Positions 17,713 through 26,689 of a stretch of DNA of 64,000 nt are shown here, piece after piece. Numbering within the stretch: the first letter of the stretch is position 1; every line of letters begins with the position of its first letter. The translations under genes were made by a program, and so were the position numbers. The stretch comes from Ornithomonoglobus_A sp045612845 (lineage in GTDB: Bacteria; Bacillota; Clostridia; UBA1381), in contig JAZKZV010000025.1 in the NCBI GenBank assembly GCA_045612845.1, positions 62,001 through 126,000 on the forward strand. The letters run 5' to 3'. Below the pieces are notes generated by a model that saw only the letters and a program-made list of their open reading frames with translations, had not been told where the DNA came from and did not search any database.

Positions 17713-19100
17713 TGTTTTGCAATAACAACTATAATGATATTTTAGAAATTATAAACGACAGCGAAAGAGTGTTGTATAAAGATAAAATAAACGAAGAATA
17801 TACTCATGACGAGCTTGGAGGAACATTCTCCGAGCCTTGGATAGTTGTAAGGGTACTTTCGGCGGATGAGGTACAAAGTGTTGTAAAATATGCATATGAG
17901 AATGAATTCCCCGTAACATCAAGAGGAAGCGGAACAGGACTTGTTGGTTCATGCGTGCCTGTAAAAGGCGGAATTGTGCTTGATTTTTCTTTAATGAATA
18001 AGATACTTGAGCTTGACGAAGAAAACTTAACACTTACAGTTGAGCCGGGTGTACTTCTTATGGAAATTGGTGCATTCGTAGAAGAAAAGGGATTTTTCTA
18101 TCCGCCTGACCCGGGCGAAAAAACTGCTACAATAGGCGGTAACATAAGTACAAATGCCGGCGGTATGAGAGCGGTTAAGTATGGTGTAACAAGAGACTAT
18201 GTAAGAGCGCTTGAGGTGGTGCTCTCGGATGGAAGAAAAATTGAGCTTGGCGGAAAAATTGTAAAGAACAGTTCGGGCTATGCTCTTAAAGATTTGATGG
18301 TTGGCTCGGAGGGTACGTTAGGTATTATAACAAAAGCTACTCTAAAGCTTTTGCCATTACCTAAAAAGACAATAAGTCTTCTAATACCATTCCCAAGCCT
18401 AAAAAAAGCTATCGATACAGTTCCATTGATTATTAAATCAAAAACCATTCCTACTGCTATAGAATTTATGCAAAAGGAAGTTATAATAGATGCGGAAAGC
18501 TATCTTGGAACAAAGTTCCCCGATACTGCATCCGAGGCATATTTATTGCTTAAATTTGACGGAAACAGTAAGCAGGAAATAGAAAATTGCTACGATGTTG
18601 TTGCCGAGGTTTGTCTTGAGCAAGGCGCTGTGGACATCTACATATCAGATACCGAAGAAAGAGACGAAACAATATGGAAGGCAAGAGGTGCATTCCTTGA
18701 GGCAATAAAGAACTCAACAACTGATATGGACGAGGTTGACGTTGTTGTACCGCGTAATTGTGTAAATGAAATGGTGGAGTTTTCGCACGCACTTGAGGAA
18801 AAAGTGGGAGCAAGAATTAAAAGCTTTGGACATGCAGGCGACGGAAATCTTCACATTTACATTCTAAAAGACGATATTAAGGACGAAAATTGGGCAGATA
18901 CACTCGAAGATGCTATGGGAGAGATGTATAAAAAGGCAAAAGAATTAAATGGTGCAGTTTCGGGCGAGCATGGAATAGGCTACGCAAAAAAAGCATATTT
19001 AAAGGAGCTCTTGAGCGAGGATGTTATAGAAATTATGCGCGGAATTAAAAATGTATTTGACCCTAAGAACATATTAAATCCGGGTAAAATATTCGATTGA
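17712..19100 (+). CDS. FAD-linked 2-hydroxyacid (lactate) dehydrogenase, GlcD/LctD family
   Basis: FAD-binding type 4 dehydrogenase oxidising a 2-hydroxy acid, most likely lactate, and passing electrons to the Etf above. In the characterised A. woodii complex, lactate oxidation with NAD is driven by reduced ferredoxin. The 462 residues include the PP-loop (TSRGSGTGLVGSCVPV, about 75-90), DPGEKTATIGGNISTNAGGMRAVKYG, and the C-terminal metal-site motifs FGHAGDGNLHIYI and NGAVSGEHGIGYAKK. Ribosome site AAGGAGG. No lactate permease or racemase follows, unlike the A. woodii operon. Confidence 0.92.
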   Translation: MFCNNNYNDILEIINDSERVLYKDKINEEYTHDELGGTFSEPWIVVRVLSADEVQSVVKYAYENEFPVTSRGSGTGLVGSCVPVKGGIVLDFSLMNKILELDEENLTLTVEPGVLLMEIGAFVEEKGFFYPPDPGEKTATIGGNISTNAGGMRAVKYGVTRDYVRALEVVLSDGRKIELGGKIVKNSSGYALKDLMVGSEGTLGIITKATLKLLPLPKKTISLLIPFPSLKKAIDTVPLIIKSKTIPTAIEFMQKEVIIDAESYLGTKFPDTASEAYLLLKFDGNSKQEIENCYDVVAEVCLEQGAVDIYISDTEERDETIWKARGAFLEAIKNSTTDMDEVDVVVPRNCVNEMVEFSHALEEKVGARIKSFGHAGDGNLHIYILKDDIKDENWADTLEDAMGEMYKKAKELNGAVSGEHGIGYAKKAYLKELLSEDVIEIMRGIKNVFDPKNILNPGKIFD

Positions 19101-19114
19101 TTAAGGTGATTAGT

Positions 19115-19825
19115 ATGCAGAATCGTAAAAACAAAGCAATTACATTCAGCTATGATGACGGTATAACTCAGGATATACGTCTTATAGAGCTTTTTGATAA
19201 GTATGGAATAAAGTGTACCTTTAACATCAATTCAGAGATGTTCGGACTTGACGAAAGAATTCCAAGAGAGGGTGTTGAGGTATCTCTTAAAAGATTAAAT
19301 AAAAGTGAAATAAGAGAAACCTACAAAAACCACGAGGTTGCAGTACATACCCTTACACACCCTGTTCTTACACGAATTTCTGATGAGGAGATTATAAGAC
19401 AAGTTGAGCAGGACAGGTTAAACTTATCTGATATCGTTGGATATGAGGTTGTTGGTATGGCGTATCCGTGCGGTGATAATAATGACCATATAGGTGATAT
19501 TATAAAAAACAATACAGGTGTTAAATATGCCCGTACTGTAACACCTACATATAACTTTGATGTGCAGACAAATCTTTACAGATTTAACCCTACAATTCAT
19601 CATCATGGTGCAGGTTTTGAAAAGCTTACTGAAATTGCTACGCAGTTTTTGGAAACTGAAACTGATAAACCACAGATATTATATATCTGGGGACATGGCT
19701 TTGAGTTTGATATTCGTGATGACTGGAATAGATTTGAAGAATTCCTGAAGTTGATTGCATTTAAGGATGATATTTTCTACGGAACAAATACTGAGGTTTT
19801 GTTAAACTACAATAATAAATCATAA
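19115..19825 (+). CDS. Polysaccharide deacetylase family protein (NodB homology)
   Basis: Carbohydrate esterase 4 fold. The metal-site motifs are seen: FSYDDG (Asp-Asp at about 14-15) and HTLTHP (His-x3-His). MAYPCGDNN and IWGHGFEFD follow, the last as a late motif. No signal peptide or membrane segment is visible, so it would act inside the cell and its substrate is unclear. I chose the ATG at 19115 with AAGGTGA upstream (236 residues) over an earlier in-frame TTG that overlaps the previous gene. It lies 14 bp after glcD. Confidence 0.85.
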   Translation: MQNRKNKAITFSYDDGITQDIRLIELFDKYGIKCTFNINSEMFGLDERIPREGVEVSLKRLNKSEIRETYKNHEVAVHTLTHPVLTRISDEEIIRQVEQDRLNLSDIVGYEVVGMAYPCGDNNDHIGDIIKNNTGVKYARTVTPTYNFDVQTNLYRFNPTIHHHGAGFEKLTEIATQFLETETDKPQILYIWGHGFEFDIRDDWNRFEEFLKLIAFKDDIFYGTNTEVLLNYNNKS

Positions 19826-19884
19826 ATTATTAAACAATAATAAAGGGATTATTTGTGTAAATTACTTAATATATTGGAGGAATT

Positions 19885-21768
19885 ATGAACTGTCTGGACG
19901 AGTTGAAATATTACAAACTATTAGCTCAAAAGTGGCCTACAAAAAAAGATGTTATTTCAGAAATAATAAACCTTCAGGCGATTTTGAGTCTTCCAAAGGG
20001 GACAGAACACTTTATAAGTGATATTCACGGCGAGTATGAGCATTTTATACATATTATGCGTACTGCTTCCGGAGTTATAAAGGCAAAGATAAATGATATA
20101 TATGAGGGAATTCTTTCTGAGGAAGAACAGACAAAACTTGCTAATTTAATATATTATCCCGAAAAAGTTTTAAAGATAACCAGGACGAACAAAAAGTGGT
20201 ATGAGGTTAATCTTTTAAGGCTTATAGAGGTGTGTAAGCTTGCCTGCGGAAAATATACGCGTTCAAAGGTGAGAAAAGCACTTCCCGAAAAGTATGCCTA
20301 TATTATAGACGAGCTTTTAAACTGCGATTCTAAAAATATAAACAAAGAGCATTATTACAATAAAATCATCGAAACTATAATCAGTATAGGCAGTGCAGAT
20401 GAGTTTATTGCAGAAATTGCAGGGGTTATACGCAGTCTGTCTGTTGACCATTTGCATATAATAGGCGATATTTTTGACAGAGGTCCAAGACCTGATATTG
20501 TCATGGATTCTCTTATGAAAAATCGTTCTATCGACATTCAATGGGGCAACCATGATGTTGTATGGATGGGTGCAATGATGGGTAATGAGGCGTGTATTGC
20601 CATTGCGGTGGCAAACAGCCTTAAATACGGAAATATTTTATTCTTAGAGGAAGGCTATGGTGTTTCGCTCAGAAAGCTCGAACAGTTTTCTTCATCTCAC
20701 TATAGTGGTAAGAATAATATAGAAAAAATGTACAAGGCAATTTCTGTAATACGTTTTAAGCTCGAAGATAAGATTATGCGAGAGAATCTCGATTTTAATA
20801 TGAGCGACAGAACAAGACTTGATAAGATTGACCTTGATAACTTAACGTGGTGTACATACAAACTAAATACTGATGAATTTCCGACTCTTATGCGCAGTGA
20901 TGTTACAAAGCTCACTGACGGGGAACGAGAAGTAATAAATGGCTTAAAACAAGGATTTTTGCATAGTGAGAAAATGCAGAAGCATTTAAAATTTCTGTTT
21001 TCAAAAGGAAGTTTTTATCTGCGATATAATGGAAATCTTCTCTTTCATGGAAGTGTACCACTTGATGAAAATGGTGAGTTCCTGCGGGTTTCTTTTGCGG
21101 GAAAAGAAATGTACGGAAAGAGCTATCTCGATTTTTGTGAAAGAGAGTTAAGAAGAATATATAACGAAACAGACGATAAAAAAAGGGAAAAGCTTTCGGA
21201 TTTTGCATGGTATTTATGGTGTTCACCCGATTCGCCGCTTTTTGGCAAAAAGACAATGGCGACGTTCGAGAGAATGTTCATAAACAATAAAAAGGCTCAT
21301 GTTGAGGAGAAACAACCATATTTTACTCTGCAAAATAATCCGAAGATATGTAAAAAAATCCTTGTTGAATTTGGTCTTGATACTAAAAATGGACATATTA
21401 TAAACGGACATATTCCTGTAAAGTTCAAAAGCGGTGAAAGTCCCATAAAAGCTAATGGAATACTGATTTTAATAGATGGCGGAATGTCAAAAACATACCG
21501 TAAGCAAACAGGTATTGCGGGGTATACTCTGACATTTAATTCATATGGCTTAACACTTACTTCGCATTCCTCTTTTGAAAATGTTGATTATATTGTAAAA
21601 AATAATTTAGAAATGATGTCCCAAAAAGATATCATAGAAAAAACAAGAGAAAGAACACTTGTTAAGGATACAGATACAGGAAAGGGATTACTTAAGGATA
21701 TTGAAGATTTAAATAATCTTATGTTCTTGTATCAGTCAGGAGTTATAAGCGAAAAAATAAAGCTATAA
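19885..21768 (+). CDS. fbp: Class III fructose-1,6-bisphosphatase
   Basis: Gluconeogenic phosphatase, fructose 1,6-bisphosphate to fructose 6-phosphate. The 627 residues belong to the firmicute-specific class III built on a calcineurin-like metallophosphatase core. Metal motifs: SDIHGEYEHF (about 43-52), IGDIFDRGPRPDIVMD and IQWGNHDVVWMGA, with a late INGHIPVK. GGAGG precedes the ATG. It sits after the lactate module, which fits gluconeogenesis from lactate. Confidence 0.96.
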   Translation: MNCLDELKYYKLLAQKWPTKKDVISEIINLQAILSLPKGTEHFISDIHGEYEHFIHIMRTASGVIKAKINDIYEGILSEEEQTKLANLIYYPEKVLKITRTNKKWYEVNLLRLIEVCKLACGKYTRSKVRKALPEKYAYIIDELLNCDSKNINKEHYYNKIIETIISIGSADEFIAEIAGVIRSLSVDHLHIIGDIFDRGPRPDIVMDSLMKNRSIDIQWGNHDVVWMGAMMGNEACIAIAVANSLKYGNILFLEEGYGVSLRKLEQFSSSHYSGKNNIEKMYKAISVIRFKLEDKIMRENLDFNMSDRTRLDKIDLDNLTWCTYKLNTDEFPTLMRSDVTKLTDGEREVINGLKQGFLHSEKMQKHLKFLFSKGSFYLRYNGNLLFHGSVPLDENGEFLRVSFAGKEMYGKSYLDFCERELRRIYNETDDKKREKLSDFAWYLWCSPDSPLFGKKTMATFERMFINNKKAHVEEKQPYFTLQNNPKICKKILVEFGLDTKNGHIINGHIPVKFKSGESPIKANGILILIDGGMSKTYRKQTGIAGYTLTFNSYGLTLTSHSSFENVDYIVKNNLEMMSQKDIIEKTRERTLVKDTDTGKGLLKDIEDLNNLMFLYQSGVISEKIKL

Positions 21769-21779
21769 AGGGGAAAAGT

Positions 21780-22277
21780 ATGAAAACCTTGATTGTGATA
21801 GATATGCAAAATGATTTTATAGATGGAAGTCTGGGAACAAAGGAAGCACTTGCAATCGTAGATAATGTAAAAGAGAAGATAGCAGAATATATAAAAAATG
21901 GTGATGAGATAATTTTTACAAGAGATACTCACGGTGAGGATTATCTTGAAACTCCCGAGGGTAGAAAATTGCCGGTAATGCATTGTATAAAAGGAACTCA
22001 TGGTTGGCAGATAGCGGATTCGCTTATGATTGATGGTGCAAAAATTATAGATAAACCGTCGTTTGGTTATACGCAGTGGGATACAATGAGGTTTGAGGAA
22101 ATAGAAATTGTAGGACTTTGTACGGATATTTGTGTAGTTTCCAATGCACTTATTTTAAAAGCTCATTTCCCTGATGTTAAAATATCGGTTGACAGTAAAT
22201 GTTGTGCAGGTGTTACACCATCATCTCACAATGCGGCACTCGAGACGATGAAAATGTGTCAGATAGAGGTTAATTGA
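21780..22277 (+). CDS. Cysteine hydrolase, isochorismatase/nicotinamidase-like
   Basis: Isochorismatase-fold hydrolase. The catalytic Asp is in VIDMQNDFIDG (D8) and the nucleophile Cys is in GLCTDICVVSNAL; the Lys of the triad would be in the MHCIKGTHGW region. The metal-site pattern FTRDTHGEDYLET is like that of nicotinamidase PncA, so nicotinamide to nicotinate is a fair guess, but other amidases share these motifs. The 165 residues are a little short for PncA. It is 11 bp after fbp. Confidence 0.8.
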   Translation: MKTLIVIDMQNDFIDGSLGTKEALAIVDNVKEKIAEYIKNGDEIIFTRDTHGEDYLETPEGRKLPVMHCIKGTHGWQIADSLMIDGAKIIDKPSFGYTQWDTMRFEEIEIVGLCTDICVVSNALILKAHFPDVKISVDSKCCAGVTPSSHNAALETMKMCQIEVN

Positions 22278-22279
22278 TT

Positions 22280-22507
22280 ATGAGGGAATTACAAATAGGC
22301 GGTGTATATAAGCACTTTAAAGGTAATTTATATCGTGTAGAGGACATTGCAAAGCATTCGGAAAGTAGCGAAGTATATGTAGTGTACAGACAAATGTACG
22401 GTGATAAGTCGTTGTGGATAAGAACTCTTGAAATGTTCTTAGAGAAGGTTGACCACGAAAAATATCCCGATGTTGTGCAAAAATACAGATTTGAGTTGAT
22501 TGAATAA
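22280..22507 (+). CDS. DUF1653 domain protein
   Basis: Small protein (75 residues) with the DUF1653 pattern: GGVYKHFKGNLYRVEDIAKHSE, followed by VVYRQMYGD and LWIRTLEMFLEKVD. The function is unknown; the fold may be SH3-like. I chose the ATG at 22280 over an upstream TTG. It lies two bases after the cysteine hydrolase stop and ends the rightward operon before a strong terminator. Confidence 0.85.
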   Translation: MRELQIGGVYKHFKGNLYRVEDIAKHSESSEVYVVYRQMYGDKSLWIRTLEMFLEKVDHEKYPDVVQKYRFELIE

Positions 22508-22510
22508 TAA

Positions 22511-22545
22511 AAATACGTATCCTGATAAGGATACGTATTTTTTTA
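22511..22545. terminator. Bidirectional rho-independent terminator
   Basis: Perfect 12-bp stem (22511-22522 with 22529-22540; core ATACGTATCC), loop TGATAA, T run on the plus strand and A run before the stem for the minus strand. It lies between the convergent DUF1653 and AraC genes. Confidence 0.9.
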
Positions 22546-23376
22546 TTGTGTAAAATGCTGGTGTTTTCTGAATTTGAGAGGGGAAACACCATGTATTTTT
22601 TTGAATGTCTTACTGTAATAAGACATGCTCGAAAATCCTGATTTTTGAGCAATTTCGTCTATGCTTAAATCAGTATCCATAAGTAGTTTTATGGATTTTT
22701 CTATTCTTTTCTTGTTAATGTATTCATTTACTGTACAATTAAAATGACTGCTTAAAACAGAATATAACGTGCTCTTGGAAAGATTTACAGCCTCTGATAT
22801 CTTAGATACTGTGAGGTTACTTTCTAAATTATCATTTATATACGAAACAATTCTTTCTATATTCTTATTGGATTTTAGTGTTATTATATTATCAAGAAGT
22901 ATGTGTTTTGCTAAAATGATGGCAATGGTTATTATGCTCTTTATTTTATCAGTATCAAAAAATTCAAGCTGATTATAAATTTTTTCTAATTTTTTGGGGT
23001 TTACGGGAGAGTCGGTTAACTTATGGGCTATAGATGAAAAATCCTTGTTGTTTTTTATTTGACCCAACACTATATATCCTATTATCATATTATCGTGCTT
23101 TATAGGAATGGCTACGTCAACAAGACCTGCGTGGCACATATGCATTTGAGATTCGCCGGTTTCTTTACACCTTTTTATAATTATCTCATCAGAATATTTA
23201 CAATCCTTTTTTCCTTTTTTTGTAGACTGGAGCAGATTGCAGTAAGGATTACAATTTACCGTGTGCTTATTTAAAAGCATAAGATTTTCATCTAATATAT
23301 CCAGAGCTATGCCTGTAGCATTAAAAAAATCCTCTGAGAGCTTATCTAAGTCTTTTAGATTGTAATTTATAAACAT
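22543..23376 (-). CDS. AraC family regulator with PocR sensory domain
   Basis: Transcription factor of 277 residues. The N-terminal PocR-type ligand domain (about 5-165) contains a cysteine cluster (NCNPYC, KKDCKYS, KRCKE, MCHAG) that may bind a metal or a ligand. The C-terminal AraC/XylS double helix-turn-helix (about 175-275) ends IAQKSGFSSMSYYSKTFKKIHGVSPLKFRK. I chose the ATG at 23376 with GGGAGGTGG upstream; longer frames begin in AT-rich non-coding sequence. It is divergent from the beta-helix glycosidase gene, its probable target. Confidence 0.88.
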   Translation of the reverse strand: MFINYNLKDLDKLSEDFFNATGIALDILDENLMLLNKHTVNCNPYCNLLQSTKKGKKDCKYSDEIIIKRCKETGESQMHMCHAGLVDVAIPIKHDNMIIGYIVLGQIKNNKDFSSIAHKLTDSPVNPKKLEKIYNQLEFFDTDKIKSIITIAIILAKHILLDNIITLKSNKNIERIVSYINDNLESNLTVSKISEAVNLSKSTLYSVLSSHFNCTVNEYINKKRIEKSIKLLMDTDLSIDEIAQKSGFSSMSYYSKTFKKIHGVSPLKFRKHQHFTQ

Positions 23377-23479
23377 AGTGTCCACCTCCCTTTTTTTTAG
23401 TATAACAGATTGAAAAAAATAATACAAGTAAAATTTTTGGAAATCGGAATATAGTACAAAAAATAAGGAATTTAATATA

Positions 23480-23508
23480 TTGTTGTAATTAAAATACTGT
23501 GTTATAAT
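23480..23508 (+). promoter_or_regulatory. Promoter of the beta-helix glycosidase gene
   Basis: TATAAT at 23503-23508 with a poor -35 (TTGTTG, 23480-23485) at 17 bases. A weak -35 next to a divergent AraC gene fits an activator-dependent promoter. Confidence 0.55.
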
Positions 23509-23581
23509 TTGCATATACAAGATTATGTAAAATTGGCAAATGATAGGTGCATTTTTACACATACACTAAGGAGGTACATAA

Positions 23582-25090
23582 ATGAGTATAAAAGTTTATC
23601 CGGTACAACCATCACAATGTGATTGTTCAAATTACAGTTTAAAAGTTAACGGAGAGGAAATCGAACTTAACAGTGCAAGAGTTTCGGCAATGCCATTTAA
23701 CAGAAGATGGCCGGGACATCAGCGCCAGATTGAGCAAAGTGAGCTTATAAACTTCGCTTCTTTTGCGTGTGAGGGCGAAACTGTACTCGAAATAACACCA
23801 AAGGGTGAGTTTGAGGATTTTGTTATAAGACCTCAATCACTTGGTTTTAAGTCGGAAAAAACAGCAGATGGCACAATAAAAATTATTATGACTAAGCCGG
23901 CATATTTTGTTGTAGAACCATTTGGCAGACAAAACGCACTTCACATCTTTGCAGACCCGATGTGTGAATATATAACAAAGGAAAACGAAGATGTAATATA
24001 CTTTGGTAAAGGCGTGCATGACGCCGGTACAATAGAGCTGAAAAGCAACCAGACTCTTTTTATCGATGAAGGTGCACTTGTTTACGGAAGTGTTCATGCT
24101 GAGGATGCAGAGAATATAAAAATAATAGGTCGCGGTATTTTAGATAACAGTAAGAATAAAGAAAAAATATTATTTGCTGTAAATGCGGACGGTAATACAA
24201 TGGATGTGGGTAATTCGCTCAGAACACATACCATTAAACTCGATTATTGTACCAATATAGAAATTGATGGTATTACAATGAGAGATTCGTTAGTGTATAA
24301 TATAAAACCATCAGGCTGCAAAAACATCAACATAAAAAATGTAAAGATAATCGGTTGCTGGAGATTTAACAGCGACGGTATCGATATGCATAACTGTGAG
24401 GATGTTCATATTTCAGATTGCTTTATCCGTACATTTGATGACTCAATATGTGTAAAGGGATTTGACTTCTATAGTGCAGAGGATATTGAAAAAGCAACAT
24501 GGGAGGCTACACATCATAACGGAAAAGTATATGATACCTTTAAAAACGTTCTGGTAGAAAGATGTGTAATCTGGAACGACTGGGGTAAATGTCTCGAAAT
24601 TGGTGCCGAAACAAAAGCAGAGGAAATGTTTAATATCCACTTTAAAGACTGTGATATTGTTCATGCATCAAATGCTGTTCTTACATGCTCTAACGGAGAT
24701 TATGCACATGTACACGATGTTGTATACGAAAATATTAACATAGAATACGAAGAAAATGTTCCGCAACCGGCAATACAAAAGAATGATTTGGATAAATACG
24801 TAAACAAAAATCCGGATTATTCTCCTATATTATTCCTTGTTGGTGTGTATTTCTTCGAAGAATATTCACGTGGTGTTGTGCGCAGAGGTACAGTTGATAA
24901 CATTACATTCAAAAACATCAATCTTTATGCAAGACAAACTCCTGTTATTGAATTTGTTGGATATGATGAAGAACATAAGTGTAAAAATATACTTATTGAG
25001 GATTTCTGTCAAAACGGTAAGAAGATAACAGATTTTTCACAAATGCAATGTACAACCAACGAATTTATAGAGAATGTTTCTATAAAATAA
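23582..25090 (+). CDS. GH28-like right-handed beta-helix glycosidase
   Basis: Polygalacturonase-fold enzyme (502 residues). An N-terminal beta domain (about 1-150) is followed by a beta-helix with repeating turns (NIEIDGITMRDS, NINIKNVKIIG, DVHISDCFIRT). The acidic GH28 positions are visible in FNSDGIDMHNCEDV and TFDDSICVKG, and LEIGAET occupies the later active-site turn. No signal peptide is seen, so it probably cleaves imported oligosaccharides in the cytoplasm. Ribosome site AAGGAGG. The substrate is unknown: pectic fragments are the family default, but relatives act on other sugars. No sugar transporter is next to it. Confidence 0.8.
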   Translation: MSIKVYPVQPSQCDCSNYSLKVNGEEIELNSARVSAMPFNRRWPGHQRQIEQSELINFASFACEGETVLEITPKGEFEDFVIRPQSLGFKSEKTADGTIKIIMTKPAYFVVEPFGRQNALHIFADPMCEYITKENEDVIYFGKGVHDAGTIELKSNQTLFIDEGALVYGSVHAEDAENIKIIGRGILDNSKNKEKILFAVNADGNTMDVGNSLRTHTIKLDYCTNIEIDGITMRDSLVYNIKPSGCKNINIKNVKIIGCWRFNSDGIDMHNCEDVHISDCFIRTFDDSICVKGFDFYSAEDIEKATWEATHHNGKVYDTFKNVLVERCVIWNDWGKCLEIGAETKAEEMFNIHFKDCDIVHASNAVLTCSNGDYAHVHDVVYENINIEYEENVPQPAIQKNDLDKYVNKNPDYSPILFLVGVYFFEEYSRGVVRRGTVDNITFKNINLYARQTPVIEFVGYDEEHKCKNILIEDFCQNGKKITDFSQMQCTTNEFIENVSIK

Positions 25091-25412
25091 TGTTATAAAT
25101 ATATTGAAATAAATGGTATTTTGTGATAGAATATATTTAACAGAGTTAAATATATTCAGCTAAATTCGCGTTCTGCGAGTTAAATTGAACAAGTTCAGCT
25201 AAAATGCCTGCGGCAGATAAATGTGCTTCGCACGCTTTAAGCGAATTTAATTTAGCTACTCCGAAGGAGTTAGTTAGCTATGGAGCAAAGCGGAATAATT
25301 TAGCTTTGCACGATAGTGCGAAATTTAGCCAAAAAGCTTGGCATCTAAATCGTTCACTGAGTTTATAACATAAACAAGTTGGCAATAAAATGGAAAAACG
25401 GAGGTAGAAAAA
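25091..25412. other. Intergenic region glycosidase/kinase with hairpin cluster, no gene seen
   Basis: 322 bases without a credible gene. The left 50 bases are plain AT-rich DNA. The middle is filled by the mini-hairpin cluster (listed separately). The right end carries the ribosome site GGAGG for the kinase. A minus-strand frame here has no ribosome site and is built of the hairpin repeats. Confidence 0.7.
25163..25342. repeat. Cluster of eight mini-hairpins, possible structured RNA or repeat element
   Basis: Consecutive small stems with short loops: AATTCGC/GCGAGTT (25163-25181), GAAC/GTTC (25187), TGCC/GGCA (25205), GTGC/GCAC (25223), CGCT/AGCG (25233), ACTCC/GGAGT (25258-25270) flanked by two TAGCTA, GCAC/GTGC (25308) and GCCAA/TTGGC (25328-25342). 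The AT-rich linkers repeat the words AATTTAGC and TTCAGCTAAA. The base composition and the density of stems differ from every other spacer in the window. Confidence 0.6.
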
Positions 25413-26501
25413 ATGAAATATTCTGAACAATTTATTGCAAAGAAAAGTGAAATTCAAAAAAAGACAGTAAGCATAGGATTTGACGGCTTTGTAGATTTGA
25501 TTATTCATCCTGTAAAAAGCAGAGCAGACGAAAAGACAGTTACATACTATCCGACTATAGACCAGTTTGGTGAAAAAATCACAAGTCTTGCAGGTCGCAG
25601 TGGTAATGTAGAGCTTATTATAAAAAGTACCGATTTTGGAGGTTGCGGTCCACACTATGCAAACGGACTTGCTAATATGGATGTTAAGTGTACGTGTGTT
25701 GGTGCTATGGGTTATCCACAGACAAATCCTGTATTTGCACTTAATCCAAACTGTAAAACAATAAGCATATGCGAGCCGGGATATTCGTATGTATTTGAAT
25801 TTGGCGACGGTAAAGTTATTATGAGCGATATCGAAAAAATAAGCCAGATGAGATGGAACGATTTAATTAGCCGAATAAGTGTTGACGAATTGGTAGAAAT
25901 ATTTAATGATGCTGATATTATAACATTGGTTAACTGGAGCTATCTGGTACATTTCCACGAAATTTACGAGAAGTTCCTCGAAGTTGTTATGCCAAGACTT
26001 TCTAAAAAAGACAGAAAGATATACATAGATATTGCAGATTGTGCAAAACGTCAACCGGAAGAAATTAAGGCTGCACTTAAAATGTTTGGTAAATATAGTG
26101 AGTATGCACCTACATATCTTGGTCTTAACAAGAGCGAGGGTATGGTTATGCATTCAATTTTATGCGAGGGTGAATATGCAGGCTCAATCCCGACAGCAAG
26201 AGCAATTAAGGAATATTCGGGAATAGGCACTGTTGTAATACATCCTGTTGACAGCTCAGCAGCAGTATTTGATGGTGGTGAAATAGAAATTCAGGGTATA
26301 TTGTGTGAAAATCCTAAAAAGACAACAGGCGGCGGTGATAACTTCAACAGTGGTTTCTGTGCAGGTCTTTTAGGCGGACTTGATATTAAGAGCTGCCTTG
26401 TAAGCGGTATGACAACATCGTATCTGTATGTTAAAAACGGAAAATGCAATAGCTTTGATGATATCGCCGAAGCCATGAAAATGTATGATGATATAGTATA
26501 A
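25413..26501 (+). CDS. PfkB family carbohydrate kinase
   Basis: Ribokinase-fold sugar kinase (362 residues). The C-terminal PfkB signature reads KTTGGGDNFNSGFCAGLLGG (GGGD in place of the usual GAGD), with the Asp as catalytic base. The N-terminal GFDGFVD segment and SLAGRSGNVELI-TDFGGCGPHYANGLANM form the substrate region. At 362 residues it is longer than fructokinases (about 300-320). The substrate is unknown. It follows the beta-helix glycosidase in the same direction, so the two may act in sequence on one sugar. Confidence 0.82.
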   Translation: MKYSEQFIAKKSEIQKKTVSIGFDGFVDLIIHPVKSRADEKTVTYYPTIDQFGEKITSLAGRSGNVELIIKSTDFGGCGPHYANGLANMDVKCTCVGAMGYPQTNPVFALNPNCKTISICEPGYSYVFEFGDGKVIMSDIEKISQMRWNDLISRISVDELVEIFNDADIITLVNWSYLVHFHEIYEKFLEVVMPRLSKKDRKIYIDIADCAKRQPEEIKAALKMFGKYSEYAPTYLGLNKSEGMVMHSILCEGEYAGSIPTARAIKEYSGIGTVVIHPVDSSAAVFDGGEIEIQGILCENPKKTTGGGDNFNSGFCAGLLGGLDIKSCLVSGMTTSYLYVKNGKCNSFDDIAEAMKMYDDIV

Positions 26502-26514
26502 TGTTATATTGCTC

Positions 26515-26549
26515 AAAATGACGTAACCTCCAAGGTTACGTCATTTTTT
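26515..26549 (+). terminator. Rho-independent terminator after the PfkB gene
   Basis: AAAATGACGTAACC (26515-26528), loop TCCAA, GGTTACGTCATTTTTT (26534-26549): 14-bp stem with T run. Confidence 0.92.
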
Positions 26550-26588
26550 ATGTAAAAAAAACTTCATAAAAAAGAAAAAAATATTTCA

Positions 26589-26617
26589 TTGACTATTTTT
26601 ATTCTAAGTTATATAAT
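26589..26617 (+). promoter_or_regulatory. Promoter of the large activase-like gene
   Basis: TTGACT at 26589-26594, 17-base spacer, TATAAT at 26612-26617, about 70 bases before the ATG. Confidence 0.8.
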
Positions 26618-26689
26618 TATAATGATGTATTAGAATGTCTATTTTCTTAATATAATTACATAAACAGAGTTTAAAGGCAGGTAAATTGA

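Noticed and set aside
25278..25655. Minus-strand frame across the hairpin cluster
   Set aside because: No ribosome site; it overlaps the PfkB start antisense and consists largely of repeat DNA.
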